Source: Rhodococcus sp. HNM0563 | Lineage (GTDB): Bacteria > Actinomycetota > Actinomycetes > Mycobacteriales > Mycobacteriaceae | Assembly: GCF_012726195.1 (NCBI RefSeq) | Contig: NZ_JAASAF010000008.1 | Location: forward strand, 1,147 to 65,146 | Direction of reading: 5' to 3' | DNA length: 64,000 nucleotides | Part shown: positions 43,963-55,800 of the stretch, one piece after another | How positions within the stretch are numbered: position 1 is the first letter of the stretch | How the letters are laid out: each line of letters starts with the position of its first letter | Position numbers and translations under genes: made by a program | The notes under the pieces: model-generated | The model's input: the letters and a program-made list of their open reading frames with translations, nothing else | Told to the model about the DNA's origin: nothing | Databases searched by the model: none

Positions 43963-46109
43963 GTGAAAGTCCGCTGGAGTCGGTGCGCGAGCCGCCGGAT
44001 ACCTCGCATCTGTGTGCTGTCGGCCCCACACCACATTCCGACTGCGTCGAGCGCATCATTCAGGCCGGCTGCAGGTACAGAAGTTGCAAGTGCGGGAACC
44101 AGCACGCACTCAGCGATCGCGTACGCGATGGAGTCTGCGTGTACGACTTGGTGGAGTGCCTCGCCGAACCGTCGGGCCGCGTCGTCGATTGCGTTGTCGA
44201 TCATCCAGCATTCGTCGAATGCGTCGTCGAGATCATCGACGAGTCGGGCGACGTGATCGGACGTCGGAACGGGTGCGTCGGGTACGAGTTGGGTGGGTTC
44301 CGAAATCTTCGGTGATCCAGGACGCGGCTGTGGAACATCGATCGCTACGCAGAATCCCCAGATATCGGGACTCAGCGGTGCTGTCGTGGTCCCGGATACC
44401 GCTGTTGCGGCAATCCTCAGATTTTCGTGGATCTGTACCCGTCTTGATCCGACTATGTCCTGAAGTGTGGGTGGCACGGCGATACTGCGATCGTGCGATC
44501 GTAGCCACGGAAGCAGAAACGACTCGGTGGGTGCTTGATTCGCTGATTCGAGGATCAGCAAACTCGGGCCGTTCTTTTCCGCTTCTCTGTTGGCAGCGAG
44601 TAGGAGGTCCGAGTGCGCTCGTCGGGTCGTAGTATCCGATGCTCGAACGCCGAGGAGATCTACCGGGCTCAGGAAGTCGTGTGCGACAGGAAGCTCAGCG
44701 ATACGGGCAGCAAACGCTGCGTTTGCGTAGGCGTTGAGCGCGGCGCTGGAACCGTTCCCAGTTGCGATAGGGATGAGGCCGGCACGAACCGCTGCGTGGA
44801 TCCGTCGCAGCGCGCTGTGTGAGAGATTCTGGTCGGCGGCAGTCCGGTAGAGCACGGTGTCGAAGTCGACGGCCTTCTGTACGGTCGGCGCATTCTCTGT
44901 GGTTGCGAAGGAGACGTTCGTACGGACGAACGCTTCCGGCCGGGGTGTGGACTTGCTGTTGCCGAGTGCGCGGAAGATCACGGAATCCGACAGAAGGTCG
45001 GACGCATTGTCGACAGCGTCAGCAATGCGCTCGACAATCGATGACTCGAGGGAGGCCAGCTGCGTGTCGACTGCTGCTTCCGCATCAGCGGTTTGTTGAC
45101 GGGTTTGCTCGAGTGATGCGAAAGCGTCGGCATGCTGACGTTCGAGTTCAGCGACTTCTCGGCGTATGCGCTCGAGCTGGGCAGTCTCATGCTTCAGTTC
45201 GGCTTCCACAGTTTCGCGTGCAGTTCGGGCGATTTCCGCTTGAATCCTGCGGCGATGTTCCTCCACGCCGTCACGTATGGACGGGTGATTCAATACCAGC
45301 GTCGCGAGTTCCTCGGCCTCCTCGCGGATGTCGTTGCTGTCTTGAATGATCTTGATTGCCCGGGCCATTCTTTCGAACCGGAACTTGCGGTCGTCGAGGT
45401 CCTCCCCAACGCGTAGGGCATTGGCGGCATGTTGCATGAGGGCCCGCGTTTGAAGGAAATCGGGGACGTCGTTGGTCCGTGCCTCGGCGATCTCAACGGC
45501 ATCGCGAATAGCAGTCCTCACTACCGCGACATCGGGCCGACAATCCAGATAGCCGGTCGGGAGGGTTTCGGGGGCGCAGTAGATCCTTCCTGGGAATCGG
45601 AAGACGGCATTCTCGTCCTTTCGGATGGGAACCCGTGAAAGCCGTTGATCATCCGCGGCGACAGTGAAGTACTTCTCGTCGAGTTTGTAGCCAATCGGCC
45701 CGATGAGTGTGTCGTCGCGACACCAGATGTAAAGATCGGAACCGGCGAGGATTTCGGTTGTGGCGGAGATCTTTCGGTTTGCGATGCGATCAATCGTTGC
45801 GTCGTAACGGTGCTTGTGATGGTCGAGAACTGTATGCAATCGACCGGTACTCTGCACTGCGAGTCCGTCTTCACGGAGAGGGTTCTCCCCGATAGTCACC
45901 AGGACGACGGATCCTACAGTGATGTCCGGTCCGGGCTCCCGCCAAAAGATCTGTTCGCGGCCTTCTCTATCTCGGTAGTGCTCCGGGTCCGCAGTTTCCC
46001 AACCCTCGCCGAAGTCGTTGTACACAGGTGTGATCCCGGCGAATCGAAAACTCTTGGTACTGACCCAGGCGACCTTTCCGACAACCCGAGTACCTGCTGC
46101 AACTCCCAT
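43959..46109 (-). CDS. Coiled-coil protein with degenerate McrB-like AAA domain
   Basis: A 716-residue protein. Residues ~1-200 are beta-rich, with a repeat-like VAWVSTKSFRFAGI start. A long coiled coil spans ~260-340 (VEAELKHETAQLERIRREVAELERQ). The C-terminal ~350 residues follow the layout of an AAA ATPase of the McrB type: a would-be P-loop LIPIATGNGSSAALNAYA without GxxGxGK[ST], a would-be Walker B PSLLILESANQAPTESFLLPWL where the DE pair is replaced, and a sensor-like LRIAATAVSGTTT. It probably binds partners without hydrolysing ATP. The ATG at 46109 lies 4 bases after the previous stop and lacks its own ribosome site, implying coupling. Confidence 0.55.
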   Translation of the reverse strand: MGVAAGTRVVGKVAWVSTKSFRFAGITPVYNDFGEGWETADPEHYRDREGREQIFWREPGPDITVGSVVLVTIGENPLREDGLAVQSTGRLHTVLDHHKHRYDATIDRIANRKISATTEILAGSDLYIWCRDDTLIGPIGYKLDEKYFTVAADDQRLSRVPIRKDENAVFRFPGRIYCAPETLPTGYLDCRPDVAVVRTAIRDAVEIAEARTNDVPDFLQTRALMQHAANALRVGEDLDDRKFRFERMARAIKIIQDSNDIREEAEELATLVLNHPSIRDGVEEHRRRIQAEIARTARETVEAELKHETAQLERIRREVAELERQHADAFASLEQTRQQTADAEAAVDTQLASLESSIVERIADAVDNASDLLSDSVIFRALGNSKSTPRPEAFVRTNVSFATTENAPTVQKAVDFDTVLYRTAADQNLSHSALRRIHAAVRAGLIPIATGNGSSAALNAYANAAFAARIAELPVAHDFLSPVDLLGVRASDTTTRRAHSDLLLAANREAEKNGPSLLILESANQAPTESFLLPWLRSHDRSIAVPPTLQDIVGSRRVQIHENLRIAATAVSGTTTAPLSPDIWGFCVAIDVPQPRPGSPKISEPTQLVPDAPVPTSDHVARLVDDLDDAFDECWMIDNAIDDAARRFGEALHQVVHADSIAYAIAECVLVPALATSVPAAGLNDALDAVGMWCGADSTQMRGIRRLAHRLQRTFT

Positions 46110-46113
46110 TGGG

Positions 46114-47637
46114 TCAGGATAGACTGCGATTCCGACTCGCAGAGTGGGCAGTGCCCTTCTGCAGTCGGTTCGAGTGAAGGCGCCAGTGGGGAACTGTGGC
46201 GTCCCATGCCGCTTCCGCTGCGAGTGCGTATGCGTTCTCCCAGTTTGGTGACCGTTTGGGCGGAGCCTTGTGGACCGACGTTGGTCTCGTCCGGGTAGGG
46301 GCGAAATCGATCCGAATGTAGCCAAGGTTTCCGGCATCGATTGTCAGATGCGTAGCTGAGGGTAGTCGCGAAGCTAGCCATGTCCCGGCGTCGATAGCCG
46401 AACTACTGTGAAGTCGATCTTCCACACCGGACGATTGCTGAACCGCCACTTGGAATCCGAGATGTTGGATTTCGGAGACGATCTTTATCGTCGTTATTCG
46501 AGGATCACCTCGATGCGTAGTGAACGGGTCCAGTCGAGTGTCCCCGTAAACGACTGACCATGCCGGTGTGAAGTCGTCCATCGGAACACTCGGCTCGGTG
46601 ATCACATTGACGCGAACGGTGTCCTGCTTGGCGTCAGTGCGCAGGTGCAGGGATCCGGATTCGACGGCGGTCACGGAGTACACGGTGCGCCGTTGCAGGC
46701 GCTTGGCGCTGATCGTTGCGGGTGATTCCGCCACCATCGCAGTTGCTTGTGGCGATGGAATTACGACCACAGGGTCACCAAGGTAGAAGTGGCGTGTTCC
46801 GTCGGCTCCGTACTCGACGGCAGGTGTGGCGACGCGGGTGCGGCTCCTTCGCTCCTCGATTGCGATTCCGAACCCAGCGAGCCAGCTGACGAAACGACTG
46901 TTCGGTTTGCGCGGCAAGGTGATCGACCAAGCCGACCATTCGGCTCCATCGACGGTTTTCGAGCGAAGACTCATAGCTTGTAGATGCGATGGTGGGCGAG
47001 CTTGTGGTTGGCCGACAAGGACAATCCGGTCGCCCCAGAAAATCGGTGTGGACCACCCGTATCGCCGGAGCGAACCGCCGCGGAAGGGTACGAACAGGAT
47101 TCCCTGACTCGGAAGGCCACGTACTGTCTGCTGCCACCGTGTCGGAGGGATGTTCTCGGGCCAACGACCAGTGGTCTTCACCGCTATGTCATATCGGCTG
47201 GGCGGAACTGGAATCGAGTTTCGTCCGGTACCGGGCCACAGAACCTTCGCGTCAACCTGGTGGGGTCCGAACCCACGTCGTTGAAGTTCGACCCGGCTGG
47301 ATCCGAGCACCGACGGCGCTGTGTGTCGCGTCTCGCGTGCCGTGAGGTAGGTGAGTTCGAGATGCAGAGACCACTCCCTGGTTTCGTCGTCGACGTGGAC
47401 ATAGAGCGGTGAGCCACCAGCGGCCGTTTCGTGAAAACCGTATGCACGCGAACCCGGATGATACTCCTCGCAGTCATCTCTGCCTTCGCCATGATTGTGG
47501 GCGAAGTGAGGTACCTTGACGCGTCCCGGGCGAAGGTGGACCCGACCAAAGCAACACGGACACATGTAGCCGGGATGTGGATCTGCGTCGTACGCCGAGA
47601 CGTAACGATCGATGACTAGGTCGTAGGCACGTTCCAC
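46114..47637 (-). CDS. CoiA-like zinc-finger protein
   Basis: A 507-residue protein. Its N-terminus YMCPCCFGRVHLRPGRVKVP, then HFAHNHGEGRDDCEEYHPG matches the metal-binding head of competence CoiA-like proteins (CxxC followed by HFAH and a later Cys). In CoiA this precedes a restriction-endonuclease-like domain; here the following ~450 residues are beta-rich and I cannot find a PD-(D/E)xK pattern by eye. The GTG at 47637 has GAGGA upstream and lies 15 bases after the UvrD gene's stop. Its position in the operon suggests a DNA-binding accessory subunit. Function is otherwise unknown. Confidence 0.55.
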   Translation of the reverse strand: MERAYDLVIDRYVSAYDADPHPGYMCPCCFGRVHLRPGRVKVPHFAHNHGEGRDDCEEYHPGSRAYGFHETAAGGSPLYVHVDDETREWSLHLELTYLTARETRHTAPSVLGSSRVELQRRGFGPHQVDAKVLWPGTGRNSIPVPPSRYDIAVKTTGRWPENIPPTRWQQTVRGLPSQGILFVPFRGGSLRRYGWSTPIFWGDRIVLVGQPQARPPSHLQAMSLRSKTVDGAEWSAWSITLPRKPNSRFVSWLAGFGIAIEERRSRTRVATPAVEYGADGTRHFYLGDPVVVIPSPQATAMVAESPATISAKRLQRRTVYSVTAVESGSLHLRTDAKQDTVRVNVITEPSVPMDDFTPAWSVVYGDTRLDPFTTHRGDPRITTIKIVSEIQHLGFQVAVQQSSGVEDRLHSSSAIDAGTWLASRLPSATHLTIDAGNLGYIRIDFAPTRTRPTSVHKAPPKRSPNWENAYALAAEAAWDATVPHWRLHSNRLQKGTAHSASRNRSLS

Positions 47638-47652
47638 GGATGGTCCTCGGTT

Positions 47653-49878
47653 CTAATCCGGTGTGGCTGTGCTGGGTAGAAGCTTGCTCGGCTCACCGAC
47701 CCACACCACGATCAGTTCGTCCCGCGCTCGGGTTGCTGCGACATACAGCAGTGAGCGTTCCCGCTGCAGCGCAGCATCGCGATCCCCTTCGGGGAGCGCG
47801 TCGACGATGTAGTTGCGGGGCAGGTTCGTTGCGCTGACTCCGACGAGGACAACCTTGGCGAACTCCATCCCCTTGGATCGGTGCATCGTCATGACCTGAG
47901 GGACGTTGCGCTTGCCGGCCGAATCGCGGTCGACGAAGGTCACGGTGACTCCGCGTTCGCCGAGGGAGCGTGCGAGTTCCTGGCCTTCCTTCTTGGTGGT
48001 GACGAGCAATCCGATCGATTCGGGATCGACCTTCTTCTCGAGCCATGTGGACACGTGCTCGGCAATCAGGTCGTACTCGGCGGCCAGCGACTTCACCGGC
48101 TCGACCTGGGGCGTCGGTCCGCTACGGGCCGAACGGTAATGTTCGCTGCTCTCGGATTCCCCTGCGAGGTCGGCAAAGTCGGCGCCGGAAAGGATCCCTA
48201 GCGCGTAGCGCAGGTTCTGCTCGGTGGTTCGGTAGTTGAGAGTCAGGCGCTTTGCACGACCGACGATGTTGATGCCGAAGTGCTTCAGGACGATCCGCTG
48301 TCCGTAGATGCGCTGGTGTCCGTCTTCTGCGATGAACAGATCGTTCGTCCCGGGCGCGGCGAGCGCTCGCAGGAGCTGGAATCGTGCGGGGCTCAGATCC
48401 TGGCCTTCGTCGACGAGCACATGATCCGCAGGGGGAGTGCTGTCTTCGAGGATGCGGGTTGCGATAGCTGCGCGTTCCTCGTAGTCGGTGGTCGCTGCAG
48501 CCGCTGTTGATGCGCGGTACGCCGCGATGATTCCCCACACGCCTTTCCTGCGGGGACGATTGAGCGATACCCCGCGACCGGGGCGGCGAACCTTGAGGTA
48601 ATCCTGCTCGGTGGTGATTCGTTCCGGAAGAACAACGGTGGCGTACTCGGCTTCGAGGAACGAGGTTGCGCGAAGCTCAGCTGGAAGGTCGCCGGCGTTT
48701 TCCTCTGCGGCGACGCGCCATTCGTCGTCGCGAGTTCGGTCGAGGATGCGTGAGGTGCGCGGGCCGAGAACGTCGACGACCGGTCCGGGCTTGCCGTCGG
48801 TCCCGCCGAGATCTCCGGCGGATGCGATCACCTGATAGGCGATGGCGTCGACACCCGCGATATAGACGCCGGGCTCGCCGAGCTCGGCGGCAAGAGGGAT
48901 GGACGGGTCAAGAAGCTGGAGCTGTGCTTTCAAGCTGTCTGCGAGAGTGCGGTTGTACGTGGTGAGCACGATGCGCGCCTGCGGATTCTTCCGTTGCAGT
49001 GCACGGGCACGGTGAAGCAGAACGACGGTCTTGCCGGTTCCCGCACCACCGGTGATACGTGCAGGCCCGTTGAAGTTCTGAGTGGTGAAAACTCGTTGCT
49101 CGGGGTGCAGGAAGATCCGCCATGCTGCGAAGCTGGGATTTTCGATCGCGGCGCGAAGTGCGTCGTCGTCTTCGATGAAGGCGAACTCCATCTGCGCTGC
49201 AGGATGACGCAGTCCTGCGAGGATCCGATCGTCCTCGGTCTCGCCTTCGGGTTCGGATTCGTCGATCCGGTACTTCTCACGAATGTCGGTGAGGGATTCG
49301 CCCGCGAAGATGTCGAGGAGGGCGTTCGCCTGCCAGGTCGCAGGGGCATTCTCCGCGTACTCGAGCTGAATATCCGGGTCGGCGATGTCGAGCGCGCCTT
49401 CAGCGAAGGAGGCGTCGATTCCGAGATCGGTCAGATCGTCGACTGTGAATTCTCGTTCACGGAGTGACTTGTGACCGGAGCGGGCCGGCTGCTGTGTCGA
49501 TGGCGTCGGGGCTGCTGCCGTTCGAGTTTGGGGGGCTCTCGGTGCTTCGTCGGGGGTGATCAATTCCGCGATGTTGTTACGCGGGTTCATCTTCAAGACG
49601 TTCTTCTGAGCGATCTCGATCGCTTCGTCGTGAGGGAATGTCCCGATGAAGACGTACGAAGCGTCCTCGTTGGTGCCCTGCAGCTTGAAGAGCACCGCGC
49701 GGTTACTGATGTCGACGCGACCGGTACGGGCACGCGGGTCGACCGAATTGTTGATCGGTTCGATGTGCAGTCCCGCGGTCTGATCACTCTTGGTGAGCTT
49801 TGCCAGGAAGGCGTAGGTGGCCTTGTGGAGACTTCCGTCGAGCTTTTCGAGGCCGGGGCCGAGGATGATCTGGGGCAC
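47653..49878 (-). CDS. UvrD/Rep-like SF1 helicase with RelE-like N-terminal domain
   Basis: A 741-residue protein. Residues ~1-105 (LEKLDGSLHKATYAFLAKLTKS, DISNRAVLFKLQG, YVFIGTFPHDEAIEIAQK) have the strand order of RelE/ParE-type toxins or related small-ribonuclease folds. An acidic linker follows, then a UvrD helicase: ITGGAGTGKTVVLLHRA (~275), VLVDEGQDLSPARFQLLRAL (~492), LNYRTTEQ, VMTMHRSKGMEF and LLYVAATRARDEL (~712). All helicase motifs look intact. The GTG at 49878 directly abuts the stop of the large DUF1998 helicase gene, so the two are coupled. UvrD proteins in defence operons often unwind or load DNA for a nuclease partner; that role is inferred. Confidence 0.8.
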   Translation of the reverse strand: MPQIILGPGLEKLDGSLHKATYAFLAKLTKSDQTAGLHIEPINNSVDPRARTGRVDISNRAVLFKLQGTNEDASYVFIGTFPHDEAIEIAQKNVLKMNPRNNIAELITPDEAPRAPQTRTAAAPTPSTQQPARSGHKSLREREFTVDDLTDLGIDASFAEGALDIADPDIQLEYAENAPATWQANALLDIFAGESLTDIREKYRIDESEPEGETEDDRILAGLRHPAAQMEFAFIEDDDALRAAIENPSFAAWRIFLHPEQRVFTTQNFNGPARITGGAGTGKTVVLLHRARALQRKNPQARIVLTTYNRTLADSLKAQLQLLDPSIPLAAELGEPGVYIAGVDAIAYQVIASAGDLGGTDGKPGPVVDVLGPRTSRILDRTRDDEWRVAAEENAGDLPAELRATSFLEAEYATVVLPERITTEQDYLKVRRPGRGVSLNRPRRKGVWGIIAAYRASTAAAATTDYEERAAIATRILEDSTPPADHVLVDEGQDLSPARFQLLRALAAPGTNDLFIAEDGHQRIYGQRIVLKHFGINIVGRAKRLTLNYRTTEQNLRYALGILSGADFADLAGESESSEHYRSARSGPTPQVEPVKSLAAEYDLIAEHVSTWLEKKVDPESIGLLVTTKKEGQELARSLGERGVTVTFVDRDSAGKRNVPQVMTMHRSKGMEFAKVVLVGVSATNLPRNYIVDALPEGDRDAALQRERSLLYVAATRARDELIVVWVGEPSKLLPSTATPD

Positions 49879-52800
49879 TTAGAGGCCTTTCTGCTCGAGG
49901 AGTGCGCGTACGTCGTCGATGTCGGGTTTGCAGAATATCCATCCCGCTTGGACAAGTTCATCTCGTTCATCGTCGTCGACGAACACGTCCACCGCGATCT
50001 TGTGGTCGGGCCAGGAGATCTCCAGCGGAATCCCGCCGTCGGCTTCCTCTCCGATGTCGGGTACCGGAACGCCCGCTTCTGCAAGGAGTTCAACCAACTG
50101 CCGTTCGGAGGCGTCGACGTTCTCGTACGCATCGAGCCATGCGCCGGTCAGGCGGGTTGTGGCCTCTTCCGCGGAGGCGTGTGTCTCCGCAAGCCTGTCG
50201 AATGCTGCGTCGAGCGCCATTGATGCGGACGCCAGATGCGACCGCGTGGTCAGATCTGCGGGCAGTGCCCGGAAGTTCAGCAGGTTGCTCCAGTGCAGCC
50301 ATTCCCGCCACGGGTCCTGCAGGTCGGGGGTGAGAACCGCGTCCGCATCGTCGAGAACCACACTGATCTCGGCAGGGATCGGCACTCGGCCGCCTGGAGT
50401 CAGACGCACCGCCACAGCGATGTGCCCGGACCGCCATACGGATGTATCGCCGGAGGGATCGGGTTCGATGGGCTGGTCGAGGGCCCGGAGTGCCAACTCG
50501 CGCGCAGAAGCTCCACCGGTGCGGATGCCAGCCTTTCCGACGCTGAACAACGCCAATACCGGCATCCAGTGTGCGAGCTGCGCACGCGAATCCTTCGACG
50601 GGTTTTGGACCCACGCGATCAACAGCTCGAGGGCATTGGTGAAAACCAGATCGAGAGCGCCTTTCGACAACTGGTCGCCGGCGAGACCGAGGACGGTCGA
50701 GCGGTGCGCTGAATTGAACGCGTGTGATTCGACAACGTCGCCGTCGACGTCTGCGCGTGTCACGGCGACGACGTGGTAGCCGCCGTCACGCAGGTTTCGG
50801 CGCTTTTCGGCGTCGTCAGCGAGCCTGTTGTGGTTCGGGGTTGCGTGGTACCGGAAACCATCGGTGAAGATGGCGGTCGGCGGCACACCCGCCCGCGACG
50901 ACGTGAGGATGAAGTCGGGTTTGCTTCCGAGCACGTTTTCCTGCGGGCGAAGTGACCACTGATTGCTCGATCCAAGTGAAATATCCCAGGACACTCCACG
51001 GTCACTGGGCTTCTCGGTGATGGTCGCACCGAGTTTGAGGAGGCGGTCACGGAACTCGACACGGAACCGCTTCTCGAGATCGGATTCGCCGTCCTCCACA
51101 TCGGGTTCGGATTCGGTGATGTGCCAGGGCATATCGGGCGGGATGACCACGTCGTCGTCGGGGGCGTGCTCCCGGCCGGTGAGCAGCGTTTCGAGGTGGT
51201 GCTGGGCAGCCGACCGCGATGTGTATCGGATCTGGTGTAGTGAGGCGAACGGTAGCAGGCACCTATCACAGGCGAGTTTGCCCTCGGCGCGGCATCCGCA
51301 CGCGTGCAGCACGCTCCATGCCCGATGCAGCAGGTCCCACACCGTCGACGGTGTTGTGAGATCAGCGAGGTACCCGGTTCCGCCGGGAACGATGTCGTGG
51401 AGCAACAGCGCGGGATGGTCGTTTCCGCCGGGTGACGGATCGACGATGGTCGTCACCTGAAGATGGTCGGGTGCTCCGCCGATCCGTTCGCGCAACCCCA
51501 GCAATAGTGCTGCAGCCAGCGACGGCACCGCGAACGAATCGCCGAGCGTGATGGTCGGGGGCAGGCGTAGAACCAGCCCTTCGGTGGTCATCGTGCGGGC
51601 GAGGGCGATCGTCCGGGTGTCTTCTTCCAAAGCGGTGCGAAGCGAACACCACGGCCGGTGTTCCGACGGTCGATTGGACCGGGTTGCCTGGTCGAGCTTT
51701 CCACATTCGGAACACACCCTGAACAGGTTGACGTTCACGTCGTCACCCGCAAGGTATCGAGACGGTGCACCGCTGGATCCGCTGCCGAGGTTCAGCCATC
51801 GGATGTCCATGCTGCGCAGGTGTTTCGCGCCGAATCCGAGACCGTCGACATACCACCTTCGGGTGACTTCGTCGGGATCGACATCGGCGGCGGTGATGAT
51901 GGTGTACGCCTGCCGGTTCCGTTCGTCGCGCGCGTCGTCGATGGTGGCTTCTTCGCGGCGGATCACCGCGGAGACATTGCGCAACTCAACCACCGGAAGT
52001 CGTTGTCCGGTGTCTCCGATCGTCGTCGAGTGGCATCGCGGACACATGCTGGGGGCCGTGGCTCGACCGGAATCCGTGAGATCGGCGACGAATCCGCAAC
52101 GTGCACAGCATGCCCATTGGTGGACTTCCTCGCCATCGATCCCGAGGTCGACAGCGTCGATCGCGATGGCGAAACGGTTGGCGTAGAAGGTGGATCCCGG
52201 TGCGAAATCACGGAGTGCTTGTGCGGCACCACGATTGATTTCGAACTCCGAATGTTCGAAGCTGTCGGTTTCGGGATCACGCCAGTTCACCGATACCGAC
52301 AGGGTCACGGTGTCGTCGAGCAATGTGTAGTTCGGGAACAGACCGAACGTTTCGAGCGCGCTGATCCAATATTCCGACCGGTACGCAGACAGCTGACTCC
52401 GGATCAGCCTCAGCGTGGCCTCGGCGGTGCGCAACTCGGACTCGTCTTCGGACGTTTTCGCGGGCGACTCCGCCTTCTCTCGCAGACCGGGAAGGATCGT
52501 CTCGACCGCAGTTCGGCGGTGTTGCAGCGCCTCGATACGACGGTTCCATTCCTGCGATGCGCGATGGCAGCGCAACGCCAATTCGCTCGTGCCAGTGGCA
52601 TTGTCGACTCGAGGGAAACGGCGCAGGCGGTCGACGACGTCGTCGTCGAGAGGCGGGAATGCTTCGACGAACGCGGTGACCAGTTCGTCGGCGCGGTCCT
52701 CGGCCTCACGGATCAGCGCGCCGAGATAGGTTCCCGATTCGGTCGAACGCAGTACGTCGGGTGTGGTGCGTGGATGTGGCGCATCGGGGCGACGCGCAAG

Positions 52801-55800
52801 GATGTCGGCGACCGACGCGATGAACTGGCGCCGCAGGATCTCCTCGGCATCGAGGTAGGTCGCAGGCGGACGAACCGCGCCGTTGATGGTGTCGTGCGGA
52901 CGGGTGAATCGCGGGAGTTGGTCGCCACGACCGGTCACGTAGGCGAGCGCGAGCGCGTTGCCGGTGAGGCGCCCGGCTCGCCCGACACGTTGGAGGTAAG
53001 ACGCGACGGTGCGGGGAAGAGACGACAGCAGCACGGCGGACAGGTCGCCGATGTCGATGCCCATCTCGAGAGTTGGTGTCGCCACGAGCACATTCGGTGC
53101 GTTCGGCGGTGGTTCCTTCTCCTTGAACTGGTTCTCGTATTCGAGGCGCACCTCGTCGGGAAGAAGACTGGTGTGCTCCCGGGCGACAACTCGGCGAATA
53201 TCGGTCGCTGCGTACATCTGGCGATAGAAGTTGTCGTCGATGTGGTGCTGCTCGAGTGTGCCGTCGCAGTGGATCACCATGCACGGTCCGCCCCGCAGCT
53301 GAGCGACGGTCGCAGGGTAGGCGTAGACAGTGTCGCGGCAGATCGAGCAGATCAGTGAGACCTGTCCATCGGCGAGCTCGGTGTCGGTGACAGGGCGTGC
53401 GATCACCGATGACGGCGACAGATGGAATGTCTGGGCTCCGGACTTCGACACGGCCTGCCCGACTATCTCCCGACGATGCAGACGACCGAAGAGCAGACGC
53501 GCCAGGACACCGCCCTCGGCAGTCGTCACACCGAGCGTTTTCGCTGTCCACTGGGCGTACCAGCCGCGCGGTGAGGCGATCGGTTCGAGATCGGTATCAG
53601 GAGCTTTGCCCAGAACCGGATAGCCGGGTGCAGAGTTGCCGCGACCGAAACCGGGCATACCCTCACCACGTCGGCGGCCCCCGGTGATCCACCAGCGGTT
53701 GCCGTCTTCGTGGCGGAACTTGTCGAACCATTCGTGCCCGATCGCGCCGCGGCGCCGCATGTGTACGAGCACCCCTCGCACCCAGCGCACCAGTGTCGCG
53801 TCGTCGGGATTGTCGAAGGTCAACTGGACGTCGGGGGAGTCCACGGCGTCGCGCGCAGCGGCGAGCAGAGCGGGTTCGGCGACATCAATGTAGGTGAGTG
53901 CAGAGCCGGTACGTTCGAGGGTGCGGCCGACACCGGAGCGCAGGCCGAACTCGAGCTCGATATCCAGAAGCAACCGGCGCATCACCGCTCGATGGAGCCG
54001 TACCGGAATTCTCTTCGCGGAGGCTGTTTTCCAGAACTTCTCGAAGTCGGATCGTTCGGCCAGCTCGGGCGGCAGGATGCGATACCGCGCCCCGGCGTCG
54101 TCGCCGGCCAGTTCGAGGACGCGGTGCGCGAGTGTATCGAGGTCGGTTTCTCCACGCTCGAGCGCTTGCCGCAGCAGTGTGCGCAAGGTCAGTGCGTGGG
54201 AGCGGGCCTGGACGAATCCGGCGCGGTGAGCGGCGTCCTGAACACTGTCGGTGAAGACCAGCGCTCGCTTTTCCTTCGGGTCCAGATTCGGTGTCCCGAA
54301 CAATGTGGACAGTGAGACGGACAGCATTGTCGCGATCGCTGAACCGAGGAACCGGATGCCGTCGGGTTGCCGGCACGACGGACAGATTTCCTTGACGGAG
54401 TCGCTGCCTGCGTCGGCTGACATATTCACCAGGACAGGAATTGCACCGCCCTCGGCAATGAGCGAATCGCTGGGACGCTGGTGTGCGAGGCGGCGTTCTC
54501 GGACGACGAACCATGCCAGGCCAGCGCCGTCGGACAGGCCGGGGTCGGTTACCGGTCCGTTCTCGGATTCGGAGGCTTCGGCGGGGGCGTGGATGAGCGC
54601 GCGGAATCGGTCGTCGTTGACGAGCGCGCGGCGTCGAATCGTTGCGTCGTCGGCGTCGAGTTCGGTTCCGGTGGGGGCGAGCACGACTCCCCAACCGGAG
54701 CGGTTGCAGTGCCGGCAATAGATGGCTGGGAAGAACGAGGCGTCGAGTAGTTCGTCGTCCGGATTGTTGACGATCAGCCCATCGTCGCTCCAGGTGAAGA
54801 GCGGAGTGCCGATCGCGGCTCGGTCGATACGTGTGAGTTCTCGGATCCACAGGTGAGCGTCGACCGACGCAGCGCCACGGCCGACGGTTGCGCGGACGTG
54901 GCTCAGAACAGTCAGCAACGTATTGACAATGATGGATCGCTGTTCAGGTTTGAGTTCGTCGAGGCCGGTGAGAACGGAGGGGGTGCCATCAGTTCCGCAC
55001 AGTTCGTCCAGGGGGATGGCTGTCTGCGTGTGTTCGACGACTTGTTGGAAGATCGGGTGGCTCTTGACGAGTTCGAGGACGAACTCGCTGCCGTTCCGGA
55101 CCTCTCGAAGCAGGGCTTCGGGGTCGCCGATGTAGAGGGCTGAAAGTAGAGTAGCGGTGGTGGCGATGGGTTCGGCTGGGTCGAGGCTGTCAACCTGTAG
55201 GGCAAGCAGGGCGGGTTGGTCGATAGCGGCGTACCCGGCATGTGCGACACGGGCAGGCGCGTCCCCGATCCATTCGTCGAGTCCCAATCGCGATTCGGTG
55301 ACAACAGCTTCGGCGGTGAACTCGTCCCCGAACACTGTGTGGGCGAATTCGAGCATCGTAGTGGGGTCGTTGCCGTCTCCGAGGGTCGCAGAGGTCGCGA
55401 CCGGAGTAATGAGGCCGAGCGGGCGCTCCCAGTCTTCAGATGTAACTCCGTACTCGTTCGAGTGCCAGTGACTCTTGAGGGTGTGGCCGAGACGGCGAAG
55501 GAGCATCGACACGTCGGTGCCTTGTGCACCGTCATAGGTGTGAAACTCGTCGAGGACCAGGTACTGCAGACTTGTTGCACTCTGCTTCCAGAGCCGTGCA
55601 TCCGCAGGTCGGAGGAGCAGCTGGTCGAGCATCTTGTAGTTGGTGAGCAGGATGTCGGGTGCGGTGTCGCGGATGATCTCGCGGTCAGTGATGAGACCTT
55701 CGGAACTCACTGTGGTGCGTTTGGTGCCGGCTTCACCGGTGTAGAGGGCGGCAGTGATGCCGCCGAGTGCGGGGTTGCTCGTGAGAATTTCGGTGAGACG

